Assembly: GCA_032161045.1 (NCBI GenBank)
Contig: JAVHTH010000003.1
Strand: one strand, 5' to 3'
Origin: Fervidibacter sinensis
GTDB lineage: Bacteria > Armatimonadota > Fervidibacteria > Fervidibacterales > Fervidibacteraceae
Length of the DNA: 64,000 nt
Under the pieces are notes generated by a model. That model did not search any database. It saw only the letters and a list, made by a program, of their open reading frames with translations, and was not told where the DNA came from. A program made the translations under genes and the position numbers. This document shows positions 34,119-41,386 of this stretch, piece after piece; within the stretch, counting starts at the first letter, position 1; every line of letters starts with the position of its first letter.

Positions 34119-34459
34119 CGATTCAAGTTGCTGGCTTTATAGAAAGCCTGTTTGGAAGGCACATCCTCCGATGTGCCGAATTTCGGTCGGGCAGTAGCCC
34201 GACCCCCCGAAATTTTTCAGAGGGCAAGCCTACTGGCGTGCCGAATTTCCTTGTAGGGCAGGGTTTTATACCCTGCCGACGAAATTTTTTCGGCGCGGTG
34301 TAAAACCGCGCCCTCCATTAAGCCGATTTTCATTTCGGCCGGGCAGTAGCCCGATCCTCCGAGAAGTTAAATTTTTCACTTTTTTCGGAAGGCGCGCCTC
34401 CGGCGTGCCGAATTTTGGGCTCGGTGCAAGTCTTGCCCCCCACTTTTTGCATAGGATTT
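34119..34459. repeat. Palindrome-rich spacer upstream of the 33756 gene
   Basis: No gene seen. Between about 34150 and 34440 are GGCACATC-, GGTCGGGC/GCCCGACC-, GGCAGGGT-like, GGCGCGGT/ACCGCGCC- and GGCGCGCC-type palindromes, one after another. The 3' end of the DUF2079-like gene lies just right. Confidence 0.75.
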
Positions 34460-36115
34460 CTATAGAGCCAAGTTCCTTAACCGTTCCCAAGCGAATTGAA
34501 CTTCGCTTCTTAAGCGCTCTTTCGGGACATTGGGGTTAATGCCAATGAGTTGAAGTCCCTTGGCGAAATTTGCCCCTCGCTTGAGTATGAGCAAATCTTT
34601 GCGAACAGCAATGATTCCATAATGAGGACAGGTCAGCGCATTAACCGCTAAAGTGTCGTAACCGTCTGCTCCCAACGGCCAAAAGTTTGTCGCCGCTTTC
34701 AAAATGACAAAATCAACAAGTTGCTCTTTCATCCTTCGGTGGAATTCGTTTTCAGGCAAAGGCTTCGCCCTCATCTCAATTTGATGCCTAAGGGCTTCAA
34801 CCGATGGACCAAAAGCAACTTGTTGGAATGGGTTGGGAAACAAGTAAATGCGTTCTCGGTGCGCCAAAGGTGGGACTAAACTCGTCGGCGCCGTGACGCT
34901 GGCATTAGGTGGAATGTGACGGTGCAGGAAGTTGACAATCTCTTTCGCTTCCTCTGATGGAAGCATATCTCCCGTGAACCTTTGCATGACAGGTGGTCCA
35001 TAATGGTAAGCGCCGAAGGAAACGCAAACGAGCCAAGTTAGCGAAACGAAAATTAGCCAACGACGACGCGATCTTTGCGGTAAATCGTTGCCAATTTTCA
35101 ACAACTTGCCCCACGCTATTGAACTTGCAAATGCAAGCCAAGGGATGAGCGTGGAGGCGTATTGGTAGCCTAACTCGCGAAGGGTGACCCGCTCGTTTAG
35201 AGCAATGACAGCATAATTGGGCAAACCGAAAAGCAAAACTTCTGGCGCTAAAAGCGGGAAGAAAGCGAATGGAGCAAGCAGCAACAGCGGGTAAACTCCC
35301 GGCGCAGTTGCGTGACCTTGACAAAGCACTAACTCCTTCAATGCTTCCAGCGGACGGCTCAAGATGCCCCAAAGGATACCCAAAGGTGTAGTGCCCCAGC
35401 GAGAGTAGAGGGCAAGGTAAGCAGAATGTTCAACACCTGTCAGTGAAGGCATGATTTTCAAAACTGCAAATGCCCATGCAACACTCCCAACCACTCCCCA
35501 CCATGCCCAACGGCGCTTTAGAACGATAGCGGCATAAGCGCTTAAGGAAGCGACGGAAAGTGCAATTTCTTCCTTACACGCTAAAGCGAAGACTGAAGCG
35601 ATTGCGAAAATTTTAGGGCGCCCTTCATCCGCTGCATCCATTGCCCAAAGCACAAAGGGAACGGAAAGCAAAACAGGATGGAAGTCAAACAACAACATCG
35701 TGAACAAGGCGGGATGTAAGAGGTAACCGATAGCAATTATTGCAGCAACCCACTCCTTTTGCGTTCGCCGCAAGGTCAACCGATAAAGTGGAATTGCTCC
35801 CGCTGCCAAAGCGACAGTTTGAGCAAGGAAGAGCCAGAAAGGATGAGACCAGAAACGATAAGGAACGGCGATGAGGTAAAGGATTGGCGTAAAATGGTCA
35901 CCAAGTATGTTCATGCCACGAACCGTCACAAACGGCGTTTTACCGTGTGCCATCAACCAAACTGCCTGCTGAAAGATACCCAAATCAAAAGCGTAAGCAC
36001 CAAGTTGCTCATAACGACGAATTTGAAGCCAAAGGAAGTAAGCAATAAAGGCAAAAGTGGCTGTTCCAGTTACGGCTCTCCAAATGCTTCTTTGCTTGCC
36101 ATCAAACCCTTTCAC
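34460..36115 (-). CDS. DUF2079-family polytopic membrane protein
   Basis: 551 residues with about ten membrane helices in the first 350 residues. The N-terminal FDLGIFQQAVWLMAHGKTPF motif and MNILGDHFTPILYLIAVPYR are typical of DUF2079 proteins, which resemble glycosyltransferase family 39/83-type membrane enzymes. The C-terminal ~180 residues are soluble. A start at GTG 36115, six nt after AAAGGGG, is preferred over ATG 36121, which directly abuts the site. Substrate is unknown. It follows the HEAT gene by 28 nt on the same strand. Confidence 0.85.
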   Translation of the reverse strand: MKGFDGKQRSIWRAVTGTATFAFIAYFLWLQIRRYEQLGAYAFDLGIFQQAVWLMAHGKTPFVTVRGMNILGDHFTPILYLIAVPYRFWSHPFWLFLAQTVALAAGAIPLYRLTLRRTQKEWVAAIIAIGYLLHPALFTMLLFDFHPVLLSVPFVLWAMDAADEGRPKIFAIASVFALACKEEIALSVASLSAYAAIVLKRRWAWWGVVGSVAWAFAVLKIMPSLTGVEHSAYLALYSRWGTTPLGILWGILSRPLEALKELVLCQGHATAPGVYPLLLLAPFAFFPLLAPEVLLFGLPNYAVIALNERVTLRELGYQYASTLIPWLAFASSIAWGKLLKIGNDLPQRSRRRWLIFVSLTWLVCVSFGAYHYGPPVMQRFTGDMLPSEEAKEIVNFLHRHIPPNASVTAPTSLVPPLAHRERIYLFPNPFQQVAFGPSVEALRHQIEMRAKPLPENEFHRRMKEQLVDFVILKAATNFWPLGADGYDTLAVNALTCPHYGIIAVRKDLLILKRGANFAKGLQLIGINPNVPKERLRSEVQFAWERLRNLAL

Positions 36116-36143
36116 TTTCATCCCCTTTCACTTACAATCTGTT

Positions 36144-36650
36144 TCACTCACGAATTTGGTAGCCCAACTTTTGCAGTGTCCATTTCGCTGCTTCACGGAC
36201 TTCAGGTTTAGGGTCTTTGAGAAGGGGAAGGATTTTGGGAATCGCTTCTTTCACTTCCAGCCAAGCCATTGACCTCACCGCATATGCCCTCACAAGCCAT
36301 TCTGGGTCTTTGAGACAAGGGATAATCAACCTTATCGCTTCTTCTCGCTGCTTTGGGTCGTGTTTTACTTCCCTTAACGCTGCAATTGCCATTGCACGAA
36401 TTGATTCTTCAGGGTCAGAGATAGCCTTACGCAAAAGCGCCATCTCTTGTTCTGTGTAAGGGCGATGCTTACCAATAGTTTGCAGGGAGACGATTGTCGT
36501 GAATTTGGTCCAAACAACAGGGTCTCTAATTAGCGGTCCATTCTTCTTTCTCGTCACGAGAGACTTCCAACCAAATCCAACCTTGATACCCAACAACGTA
36601 AGTGCACTTAAAATGATGGTTGCACCTACAAGGATGCAATAGTGTCTCAT
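36144..36650 (-). CDS. HEAT-repeat membrane-anchored protein, copy 1
   Basis: 168 residues. An N-terminal helix (CILVGATIILSALTLLGI) is followed by HEAT repeats: ALLRKAISDPEESIRAMAIA, LKDPEWLVRAYAVRSMAWL and LKDPKPEVREAAKWTLQKL. The C-terminus KLGYQIRE is shared with the copies at 39671 and 40544. HEAT arrays bind proteins; here the domain should face outside the membrane. GAGGTG is five nt before the ATG, which lies 9 nt after the stop of a small Cys-rich gene. Confidence 0.88.
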   Translation of the reverse strand: MRHYCILVGATIILSALTLLGIKVGFGWKSLVTRKKNGPLIRDPVVWTKFTTIVSLQTIGKHRPYTEQEMALLRKAISDPEESIRAMAIAALREVKHDPKQREEAIRLIIPCLKDPEWLVRAYAVRSMAWLEVKEAIPKILPLLKDPKPEVREAAKWTLQKLGYQIRE

Positions 36651-36659
36651 GGCTGCACC

Positions 36660-36901
36660 TCATTTTTCAGGCAGGTTTTCGCACTGATTCAAGCAATTTT
36701 CAAGATCTTTTTTGGTTTCACATTTAGCCCCGCAGCATATGCTGCATTCTGATTTAGGGTTTGGTTTCTCTTTGGCGACCTTAGGGCAATCATAGCATGA
36801 GACACCCTGATAAGGGTCATGGTAATAATACCCGTAGGCAGTTAAAGCCCCGATGGTCAAACTCAAGGCAAAAATCAGCCATATTTTCGTGCCCTCTTCA
36901 T
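36660..36901 (-). CDS. Small Cys-rich membrane-anchored protein, copy 1, one-base frameshift near its start
   Basis: The strong start is ATG 36901 (GGAGGCGA six nt upstream), but this frame stops after MKRARKYG. Reading on in the +1 frame gives IWLIFALSLTIGALTAYGYY and then a Cys-rich region (VSCYDCPKV, ECSICCGAKCETKK, NCLNQCENLPEK) to 36660. One extra A in the A-run complementary to 36884-36887 would restore MKRARK-IWLIF, which matches the copy at 41282 (MKKARKLWLTF). So either the sequence or the gene lost one base. Eight cysteines in the last 45 residues suggest disulfides or metal binding outside the cell. Confidence 0.7.
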
Positions 36902-36944
36902 ATCAAATCGCCTCCGTGCTTTAAGTCCAATCCCCTCTTCATGC

Positions 36945-36987
36945 TGCCACTATATAAATTGCAGCGAGGGGCGAATTTTATTCACGC
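36945..36987 (-). promoter_or_regulatory. Conserved ~40-bp block upstream of Cys-rich gene (site 1 of 5)
   Basis: Read on the minus strand: GTGAATAAAATTCGCCCCTC, then GCTGCAATTTATATAGTGGC. The same block with few changes is at 39641, 40449, 41324 and 42160, in each case just 5' of a Cys-rich gene or the prepilin gene. TATATA may be a -10 element, but function is unproven. Confidence 0.5.
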
Positions 36988-36992
36988 ATCTG

Positions 36993-37067
36993 CTAACGCA
37001 GGTTTACCCAACCATCGTCCCATCCATCGCCACCAATCATCTTGAGCAGAACGATGCTTGCTTCCAT
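36993..37067 (-). CDS. Possible 24-residue peptide with strong ribosome binding site
   Basis: ATG at 37067 preceded by GGAGGG with six nt spacing; reads MEASIVLLKMIGGDGWDDGW and four more residues to a TAG at 36993. It lies between the small sigma-like gene and a Cys-rich gene on the same strand. It might be a small gene, a leader peptide or the remnant of a lost gene. Too short to judge from composition. Confidence 0.35.
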   Translation of the reverse strand: MEASIVLLKMIGGDGWDDGWVNLR

Positions 37068-37135
37068 GACAATCCCTCCAGAAAATTTGGACTGCCCTAA
37101 CCACTGCTCGCTGCTGTCATCCACAAGGGGAGACG

Positions 37136-37717
37136 CTACTTGTCAGAAACTGAGGTTTCTTTCGTTTGGCTGGGCAACCCATTTTCCAGCATTTGCCTCA
37201 ACTTTTGCAAAACTTCTTGCTTCCATCGGCTCACCGTTGGTTGGCTGACTTGCAGTTCATCGGCGACTTCTTTTTCTGTTGCACCGTCAATAAAGAACCG
37301 CTCTGCAAGGTAATGCTCTTTCGGAGACAGACGAGAAAGCAAATCTCTTACTTCCAACTTCCACCAGAACACCTGTTCGGCGGAGATTTCAGGGAGTTCA
37401 TCAAGAGGCATCATTTCCGCTTCACCAGATTCCTCATCTTGTTGAGAAGATGGATAACAGCGAAATCTTAAGGCGAATCGCCATTCCTCTCGGTAGCGTT
37501 GCAGTAATGCTGCCTTCACCCGCAATTTCACAAATTGGTCTATAGCGATTTGGCTATTATGGTCATAGGAACATATCGCCGACCAAAGTGCAAACAATGC
37601 AACAGCCTTCATTTCTTCCCGCCAATCCGCCTCTGACCAATTTGGCGGTTTATTCCATCGGTTTGATTCCCTTAAGCATTCATCAAGCCAAACTTCCCAG
37701 TCAACAGGGCAATTCAC
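37136..37717 (-). CDS. Small sigma-70-like protein (region 2- and region 4-like)
   Basis: 193 residues. The C-terminal half is a clear sigma region 4: LLSRLSPKEHYLAERFFIDG, ATEKEVADELQVSQPTVSRW, KQEVLQKLRQ. The N-terminal half (EMKAVALFALWSAICSYDHN, IDQFVKLRVKAALLQRYREE) resembles a divergent region 2. The GTG start at 37717 overlaps the stop of the DUF1573-like gene as GTGA, so the two are translationally coupled. It may drive the surrounding genes, including the Cys-rich/HEAT pairs, but no target site is proven. Confidence 0.78.
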   Translation of the reverse strand: MNCPVDWEVWLDECLRESNRWNKPPNWSEADWREEMKAVALFALWSAICSYDHNSQIAIDQFVKLRVKAALLQRYREEWRFALRFRCYPSSQQDEESGEAEMMPLDELPEISAEQVFWWKLEVRDLLSRLSPKEHYLAERFFIDGATEKEVADELQVSQPTVSRWKQEVLQKLRQMLENGLPSQTKETSVSDK

Positions 37718-38758
37718 CTTTGTCCATCGCTTCGTCCCTCCCTATCTTTTCCCTTCGCTTCTATAGCAGCGAAGAAAGGCACATCTAAGTTTGGTTGAAT
37801 GGAAACACCTGTGGTAAAAACAATTTTGCCGCTGAGAATTTGGGATGGAGACGCATTAGGCGGAACTTTCAAGGTGGTCATCCACTCAAGACCATTTTTG
37901 TCCGTCGGCTTGACTTCCATAAATTCGGGTTTGCTTTTGAGTTGAAGCCTGAGTTGATTTCCTGAGCGGTTAACTATACTGAAAGTCAACCTTTTGACTT
38001 GCCCGGGTTTCACCAAACCGAAGTTAAGGAAGTTGGGATCAGAATCAACCACGCCTTCAACCGTGGCTTTGAAAGGCAGGATAACTTCCTTGCGCCTGAG
38101 ACCGCTAATGTGGAGTTTGATTTTCCCCTCACGCCAACCTGATCGCTCTCGTGGTCGGAAAGCGACCCGAAGTTGCAGTTTTGTGCCCTTGAAAGTGGAT
38201 AGCGTCACTTTAACTTCGGATGGTGTTTCTATGCTATCAATCGCAAAAGTTCGCCCAGTGAGACTTTGCAGTGAGAAGGTCCGAGTAGTTACCCCCCCCC
38301 AATAGAACCGTGCCGAAGTCAAGGAAAGTAGGGTTGGCAACAATTTCGCGAAGAACCTTGCCTGTTAGTGTGACCGTTGGGGTGAATGTTGCTCCTGAAG
38401 AGTTGGTCAAGACAAAAGTCAAGCGTTCTTGAAATCGGTCAGGCAAATTCTCCGTTCTCAGACCAAAACTTAGGGGCACTTTTGATTGAGGCGGTATCGT
38501 TTTTGGCAACTTTTGCTGCTCAAAGAAACAACCGCATGTGGAAGCATGAAAGCGAGTCAACTGCAAAGTTTGAGCAGTGCTGTTGATGATGTAGACGGTG
38601 AAGGGAACATTTTCACCTTCAACCACTTCACCCAAAGAAATAGCCGAAGGTTCCACTTTTACGGGTGAGAGTTGAAAGACGAGATATCGCACCAAATTCA
38701 CACTCCCCCATCCAACAAAAAGCCCAAGCAAAGCGACTAGCCCGTAATGCCAACGCAT
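37714..38758 (-). CDS. DUF1573-like membrane-anchored protein broken at a G9 tract
   Basis: Frame 1 begins at 38758 with a membrane anchor (GLVALLGLFVGWGSVNLV) and a DUF1573-like domain (ISLGEVVEGENVPFTVYIIN, STCGCFF). It reaches FLDFGTVLLGG at nine consecutive G (complement of 38292-38300), then goes out of frame. Frame 2 resumes VTTRTFSLQSLTGRTF and continues with two more immunoglobulin-like domains to a stop at 37714. With eight G the whole is one protein of about 347 residues. The tract may be slippage in sequencing, or a contingency switch. DUF1573 proteins are exported beta-sandwich proteins of unknown role. Confidence 0.8.
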
Positions 38759-38802
38759 ACCTAATTCACCTTTCTAACCTTCGTTTTGAACAGTCAACTC
38801 TA

Positions 38803-39180
38803 TCACTTGTATTTGGAAGCATATTGCATCAGGGCTAAGTCAACATTTCCTTTGAGTTCGCCCTGAAGGACTACATCAATCAAGTCTTCAGGAAAAACAT
38901 CTTTGTGAACGGACATAGAACGAGAAAGGGAACGCCCCTGAGAGACAAGGTCAAGCACATTTTCCCATGCTCTCTTCAAGCGGGGGTTAGTAGCTTGGTT
39001 AATGGCATGCTTGATTGCCTCCGTCAAAGGTTGTCCCTGATGAATGGCAACTGCTAATGCATTCAAAGTTTCATTAACTTCCTCGCGAGAGGGTAATGGC
39101 TCTTTATGCCAAAGAAAATAGGTCAGAATTGCAACTGCTCCAGCAGTTACCATAATTAACCTGAGCAATCTTTGTTTCAT
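38803..39180 (-). CDS. Mini GspF/TadC-like domain protein (membrane-anchored)
   Basis: 125 residues. N-terminal helix LLRLIMVTAGAVAILTYFLW, then a segment typical of one type II secretion F domain: AIHQGQPLTEAIKHAIN, RLKRAWENVLDLVSQGRSLS, FPEDLIDVVLQGELKGNVDL. Normal F proteins carry two such domains and three or more helices. A single domain with the anchor at the front is unusual. It is the first gene of a run with the DUF1573-like and sigma-like genes. The ATG follows AGGAGGGCGG. Confidence 0.75.
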   Translation of the reverse strand: MKQRLLRLIMVTAGAVAILTYFLWHKEPLPSREEVNETLNALAVAIHQGQPLTEAIKHAINQATNPRLKRAWENVLDLVSQGRSLSRSMSVHKDVFPEDLIDVVLQGELKGNVDLALMQYASKYK

Positions 39181-39307
39181 TCACCGCCCTCCTTTCGGTC
39201 ATATTAAATGGTGAAACGAATCATAAGGGAGGCATTGTGCGTGCTTTTATCCAACATGAACATGAAAAGACTTCTTATTCGCCATCATTCTCTGATACAG
39301 GCTCATG

Positions 39308-39593
39308 TCATGGGTATGGCCATGGTTTAACTGGCACACATCCACAAATTCCTGACGACGCCACCACCTTGCATACCTCATCAGGCAAAACATCCTCCAG
39401 AAGGACAAGGTTCTTTTGAACTCGTGCAGATTGATAGTCGGGGTTACCCAAACACTGCCTTCTGATAAGTAGTTTGTCCCACTAAACCACACAACAGTGC
39501 TGCAACAAAAATTAGTCACAATTTCCTCACTTCCTTCTTCACATCACACCTCCGTGATCGGAGTTCATGCCGCAACTTCCTTGCTTTCTTCAT
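39308..39593 (-). pseudogene. Decayed Cys-rich small protein gene
   Basis: A start like that of the 41282 copy (ATGAAGAAAGCAAGGAAGTT) is at 39593, but it is followed by the leader of a second copy (GGAGGTG ... GTGAGGAAATTG) and then TGA where homologues have a Trp or Cys codon. Beyond the stop the frame reads LIFVAALLCGLVGQTTYQKA and, after a one-base shift near GTTTGGGTAA, NPDYQSARVQKNLVLLEDVL ... CKVVASSGICGCVPVKPWP. Two or more lesions mark it as a pseudogene. No HEAT partner follows. Confidence 0.7.
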
Positions 39594-39640
39594 CTTAACG
39601 CACATTCCAAGTTATGAAGTTCGGCAGCCCTTTCTGCCTC

Positions 39641-39679
39641 CACTATGCAGATTGCACTGAAGGGTGAATTTTATTCACG
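39641..39679 (-). promoter_or_regulatory. Conserved ~40-bp block (site 2 of 5)
   Basis: Minus-strand reading GTGAATAAAATTCACCCTTC, then AGTGCAATCTGCATAGTGGA. It overlaps the stop codon of the HEAT gene at 39671 and lies upstream of the decayed Cys-rich gene. Same block as at 36945, 40449, 41324 and 42160. Confidence 0.5.
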
Positions 39680-40168
39680 GACTTGGTAGCCTAATTGCTT
39701 CAAGGCTTTTTGTGCCCAATTGCGGACATCTGGATGTGGGTCATTAAGTAAGGGCAGGATGTCTGGAACAGTTTCTTTTGCTCCTAACCGCGCTAAAGCG
39801 TGAAGGGCATATGACCGAACAAGCCACTCAGGGTCTTTCAACCTTTCTCTTAACAACTGAATTGCCTCTTTTCGTTGTTGAGGGTCTTTTGGATCCCAAA
39901 AGAAGGCAGTAACAGCACGCACGCGTATGAACAAATCTGGGTCTTGGATAAATTTGCGCAATAAGTCCATTTCCTTGGGAGTAAAAGGTCGTGTCCCCTT
40001 TATACGCTGAATTGATCTGATTTGATTTAGTTTTGCAAGATACTCTGGCGATGACCATTCACCTGCTCCCCTCAAACCACGATGCCTCACCTGCCATATC
40101 GCCATTACGACTGCGAGGAAGAGTAGAAACCCTGTGATGCCTAAAAGAACCAAAATTCCGCGCTTCAT
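39671..40168 (-). CDS. HEAT-repeat membrane-anchored protein, copy 2
   Basis: 165 residues. An N-terminal helix (GILVLLGITGFLLFLAVVMA) is followed by three HEAT-like units: MDLLRKFIQDPDLFIRVRAV, RLKDPEWLVRSYALHALARL, LLNDPHPDVRNWAQKALKQL, ending GYQVRE. The region SSPEYLAKLNQIRSIQRIKG is shared with the copy at 40544. AAAGGTGA precedes the ATG. Twelve nt separate it from the Cys-rich gene upstream. Confidence 0.88.
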   Translation of the reverse strand: MKRGILVLLGITGFLLFLAVVMAIWQVRHRGLRGAGEWSSPEYLAKLNQIRSIQRIKGTRPFTPKEMDLLRKFIQDPDLFIRVRAVTAFFWDPKDPQQRKEAIQLLRERLKDPEWLVRSYALHALARLGAKETVPDILPLLNDPHPDVRNWAQKALKQLGYQVRE

Positions 40169-40180
40169 CAGACTTCACCT

Positions 40181-40405
40181 TTAGGGAACCGTGTAGTTGC
40201 AGTAAGAAAAACACTCTTCAGCACACCACTTTATAGCGCCAGCATAATTCCGACGGCAGCAGTCTTGACAGCATTCTTGACAGTCAACGACATCGTCTGG
40301 GTATCGGTTAGGGCAGTAATTGGTGCATAAGGGGAATCTAATAGCAGCAATGAGTAACCCTCCAACAATGATTGATGTGAAGAAAGTTAAACACAATTTC
40401 CTCAT
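40181..40405 (-). CDS. Small Cys-rich membrane-anchored protein, copy 2
   Basis: 74 residues, start ATG 40405 with AGGAGGG seven nt upstream (a GTG one codon earlier is possible). MRKLCLTFFTSIIVGGLLIA is a signal or anchor helix. The rest holds eleven cysteines in about 50 residues, in pairs and triplets: LCTNYCPN, DCQECCQDCCRR, WCAEECFSYC. Such density suggests disulfides or metal or cluster binding in an exported mini-protein. It is followed by a HEAT gene. No known family was recognised. Confidence 0.8.
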   Translation of the reverse strand: MRKLCLTFFTSIIVGGLLIAAIRFPLCTNYCPNRYPDDVVDCQECCQDCCRRNYAGAIKWCAEECFSYCNYTVP

Positions 40406-40448
40406 CACAAGTCCCTCCTTTGAACTTTTACATCCTCACTTTCCGCTG

Positions 40449-40488
40449 CCACTATATAAATTGCACCGAGAGGCGAATTTTATTCACG
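40449..40488 (-). promoter_or_regulatory. Conserved ~40-bp block (site 3 of 5)
   Basis: Minus-strand reading GTGAATAAAATTCGCCTCTC, then GGTGCAATTTATATAGTGGC, just upstream of the Cys-rich gene with start at 40405. TATATA is a candidate -10 element. Confidence 0.5.
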
Positions 40489-40541
40489 AACTTGATAGCC
40501 TAATCGCTTCAAGGCTTTTTGTGCTCAATTGCAGACATATC
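40480..40541 (-). pseudogene. Remnant of the 3' end of a HEAT gene
   Basis: About 55 bp (minus strand GCACAAAAAGCCTTGAAGCG, then ATTAGGCTATCAAGTTCGTG) match the last codons of the HEAT gene ending at 39671, including its stop, but directly follow the intact HEAT gene that ends at 40544. This is a scar of tandem duplication or deletion. Confidence 0.7.
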
Positions 40542-40543
40542 TA

Positions 40544-41041
40544 TCATTTCATGCGATAACCAAACTTCTTCAAAACGGCTATGGCATCTTCCCTTACTTC
40601 AGGTTGGGGGTCATTGAGCAACGGTAGGATGAAGGGTATCGCTTCTTTAGCCGATAGACCAGTAAGTGTTCTCAAAGCGTAGCACCGAACGACCCATTCT
40701 GGGTCTTTAAGGCGTTCAATTGCTGCCTTCACAGCCTCCCTACTTTGTTTGGTGTCTTGGAACTTTCCATACCTGAGGGCATCAAGGGCACGACAGCGAA
40801 TGCGCCAGTCTGGGTCATTCAAAAACTTCAAAAGCAAATCAAATTCTTGGTGAGTGAAAGGGCGCTTTCCTCGCAAATCTTGAAGAACGCTTACCAGATC
40901 GCGTTTCGCTAAATACTCGGGGCTTAACTGACCCGAGACACTTTTGACATTAGGCTTTCGGCTTTGAGACCACCAAAGCATGAAGGCAAAGACAGCAATT
41001 GCTACTGCGGTAATAAACCCCAAAACCTTTGTCCCTTTCAT
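40544..41041 (-). CDS. HEAT-repeat membrane-anchored protein, copy 3
   Basis: 165 residues. Helix VLGFITAVAIAVFAFMLWW near the start, then LSPEYLAKRDLVSVLQDLRG and HEAT units LLKFLNDPDWRIRCRALDAL, RLKDPEWVVRCYALRTLTGL, LLNDPQPEVREDAIAVLKKF, ending GYRMK. It is paralogous to the genes at 39671 and 36144. AAGGAGTGA precedes the ATG by about ten nt, 16 nt after the Cys-rich gene. Confidence 0.88.
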   Translation of the reverse strand: MKGTKVLGFITAVAIAVFAFMLWWSQSRKPNVKSVSGQLSPEYLAKRDLVSVLQDLRGKRPFTHQEFDLLLKFLNDPDWRIRCRALDALRYGKFQDTKQSREAVKAAIERLKDPEWVVRCYALRTLTGLSAKEAIPFILPLLNDPQPEVREDAIAVLKKFGYRMK

Positions 41042-41057
41042 CCCTTTGGGTCACTCC

Positions 41058-41282
41058 TTAAACTTTGGCAGAGCAATTAAGGTAGCACCTTCCAATGTTA
41101 CCTCCCATTGTGGGACACTTTTCATCACAACATTTTGTGCATTGACTACCCCCTGAAGGAGGGGGATAATTTCTGGGGCAAAAATACTCGCAAACATCGT
41201 CCGAGATGCCGACGAGGGAAAATACAATACCAAGTAACATCGCTGCACCAAAAGTCAACCACAACTTCCTTGCTTTCTTCAT
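41058..41282 (-). CDS. Small Cys-rich membrane-anchored protein, copy 3
   Basis: 74 residues. N-terminal MKKARKLWLTFGAAMLLGIV is a signal or anchor helix; eight cysteines follow (VCEYFCPRNY, QCTKCCDEKCPT, RCYLNCSAKV). The pattern CxxxCPxxY and CxxCCxxxCP is shared with the other copies. The upstream stretch AAGTTATGAAGTTCGGCAGC (41300-41319 on plus) is also found before the decayed copy at 39605. A HEAT gene follows after 16 nt. Confidence 0.8.
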   Translation of the reverse strand: MKKARKLWLTFGAAMLLGIVFSLVGISDDVCEYFCPRNYPPPSGGSQCTKCCDEKCPTMGGNIGRCYLNCSAKV

Positions 41283-41323
41283 CTTAACGCACCTCCCAAG
41301 TTATGAAGTTCGGCAGCCCTTTC

Positions 41324-41359
41324 TTAAGTGAATTGCACCAAAGGGCGAAGTTTATTCAC
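41324..41359 (-). promoter_or_regulatory. Conserved ~40-bp block (site 4 of 5)
   Basis: Minus-strand reading GTGAATAAACTTCGCCCTTT, then GGTGCAATTCACTT, upstream of the Cys-rich gene at 41282. It is the most divergent of the five. Confidence 0.45.
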
Positions 41360-41386
41360 ACACCGGCAGGACGAGTGAGTAGGGCA

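Noticed and set aside
39500..39530. TGA in the Cys-rich gene as selenocysteine or Trp recoding
   Set aside because: A second frameshift follows, and there is no SECIS-like element or UGA-Trp use elsewhere in the window.
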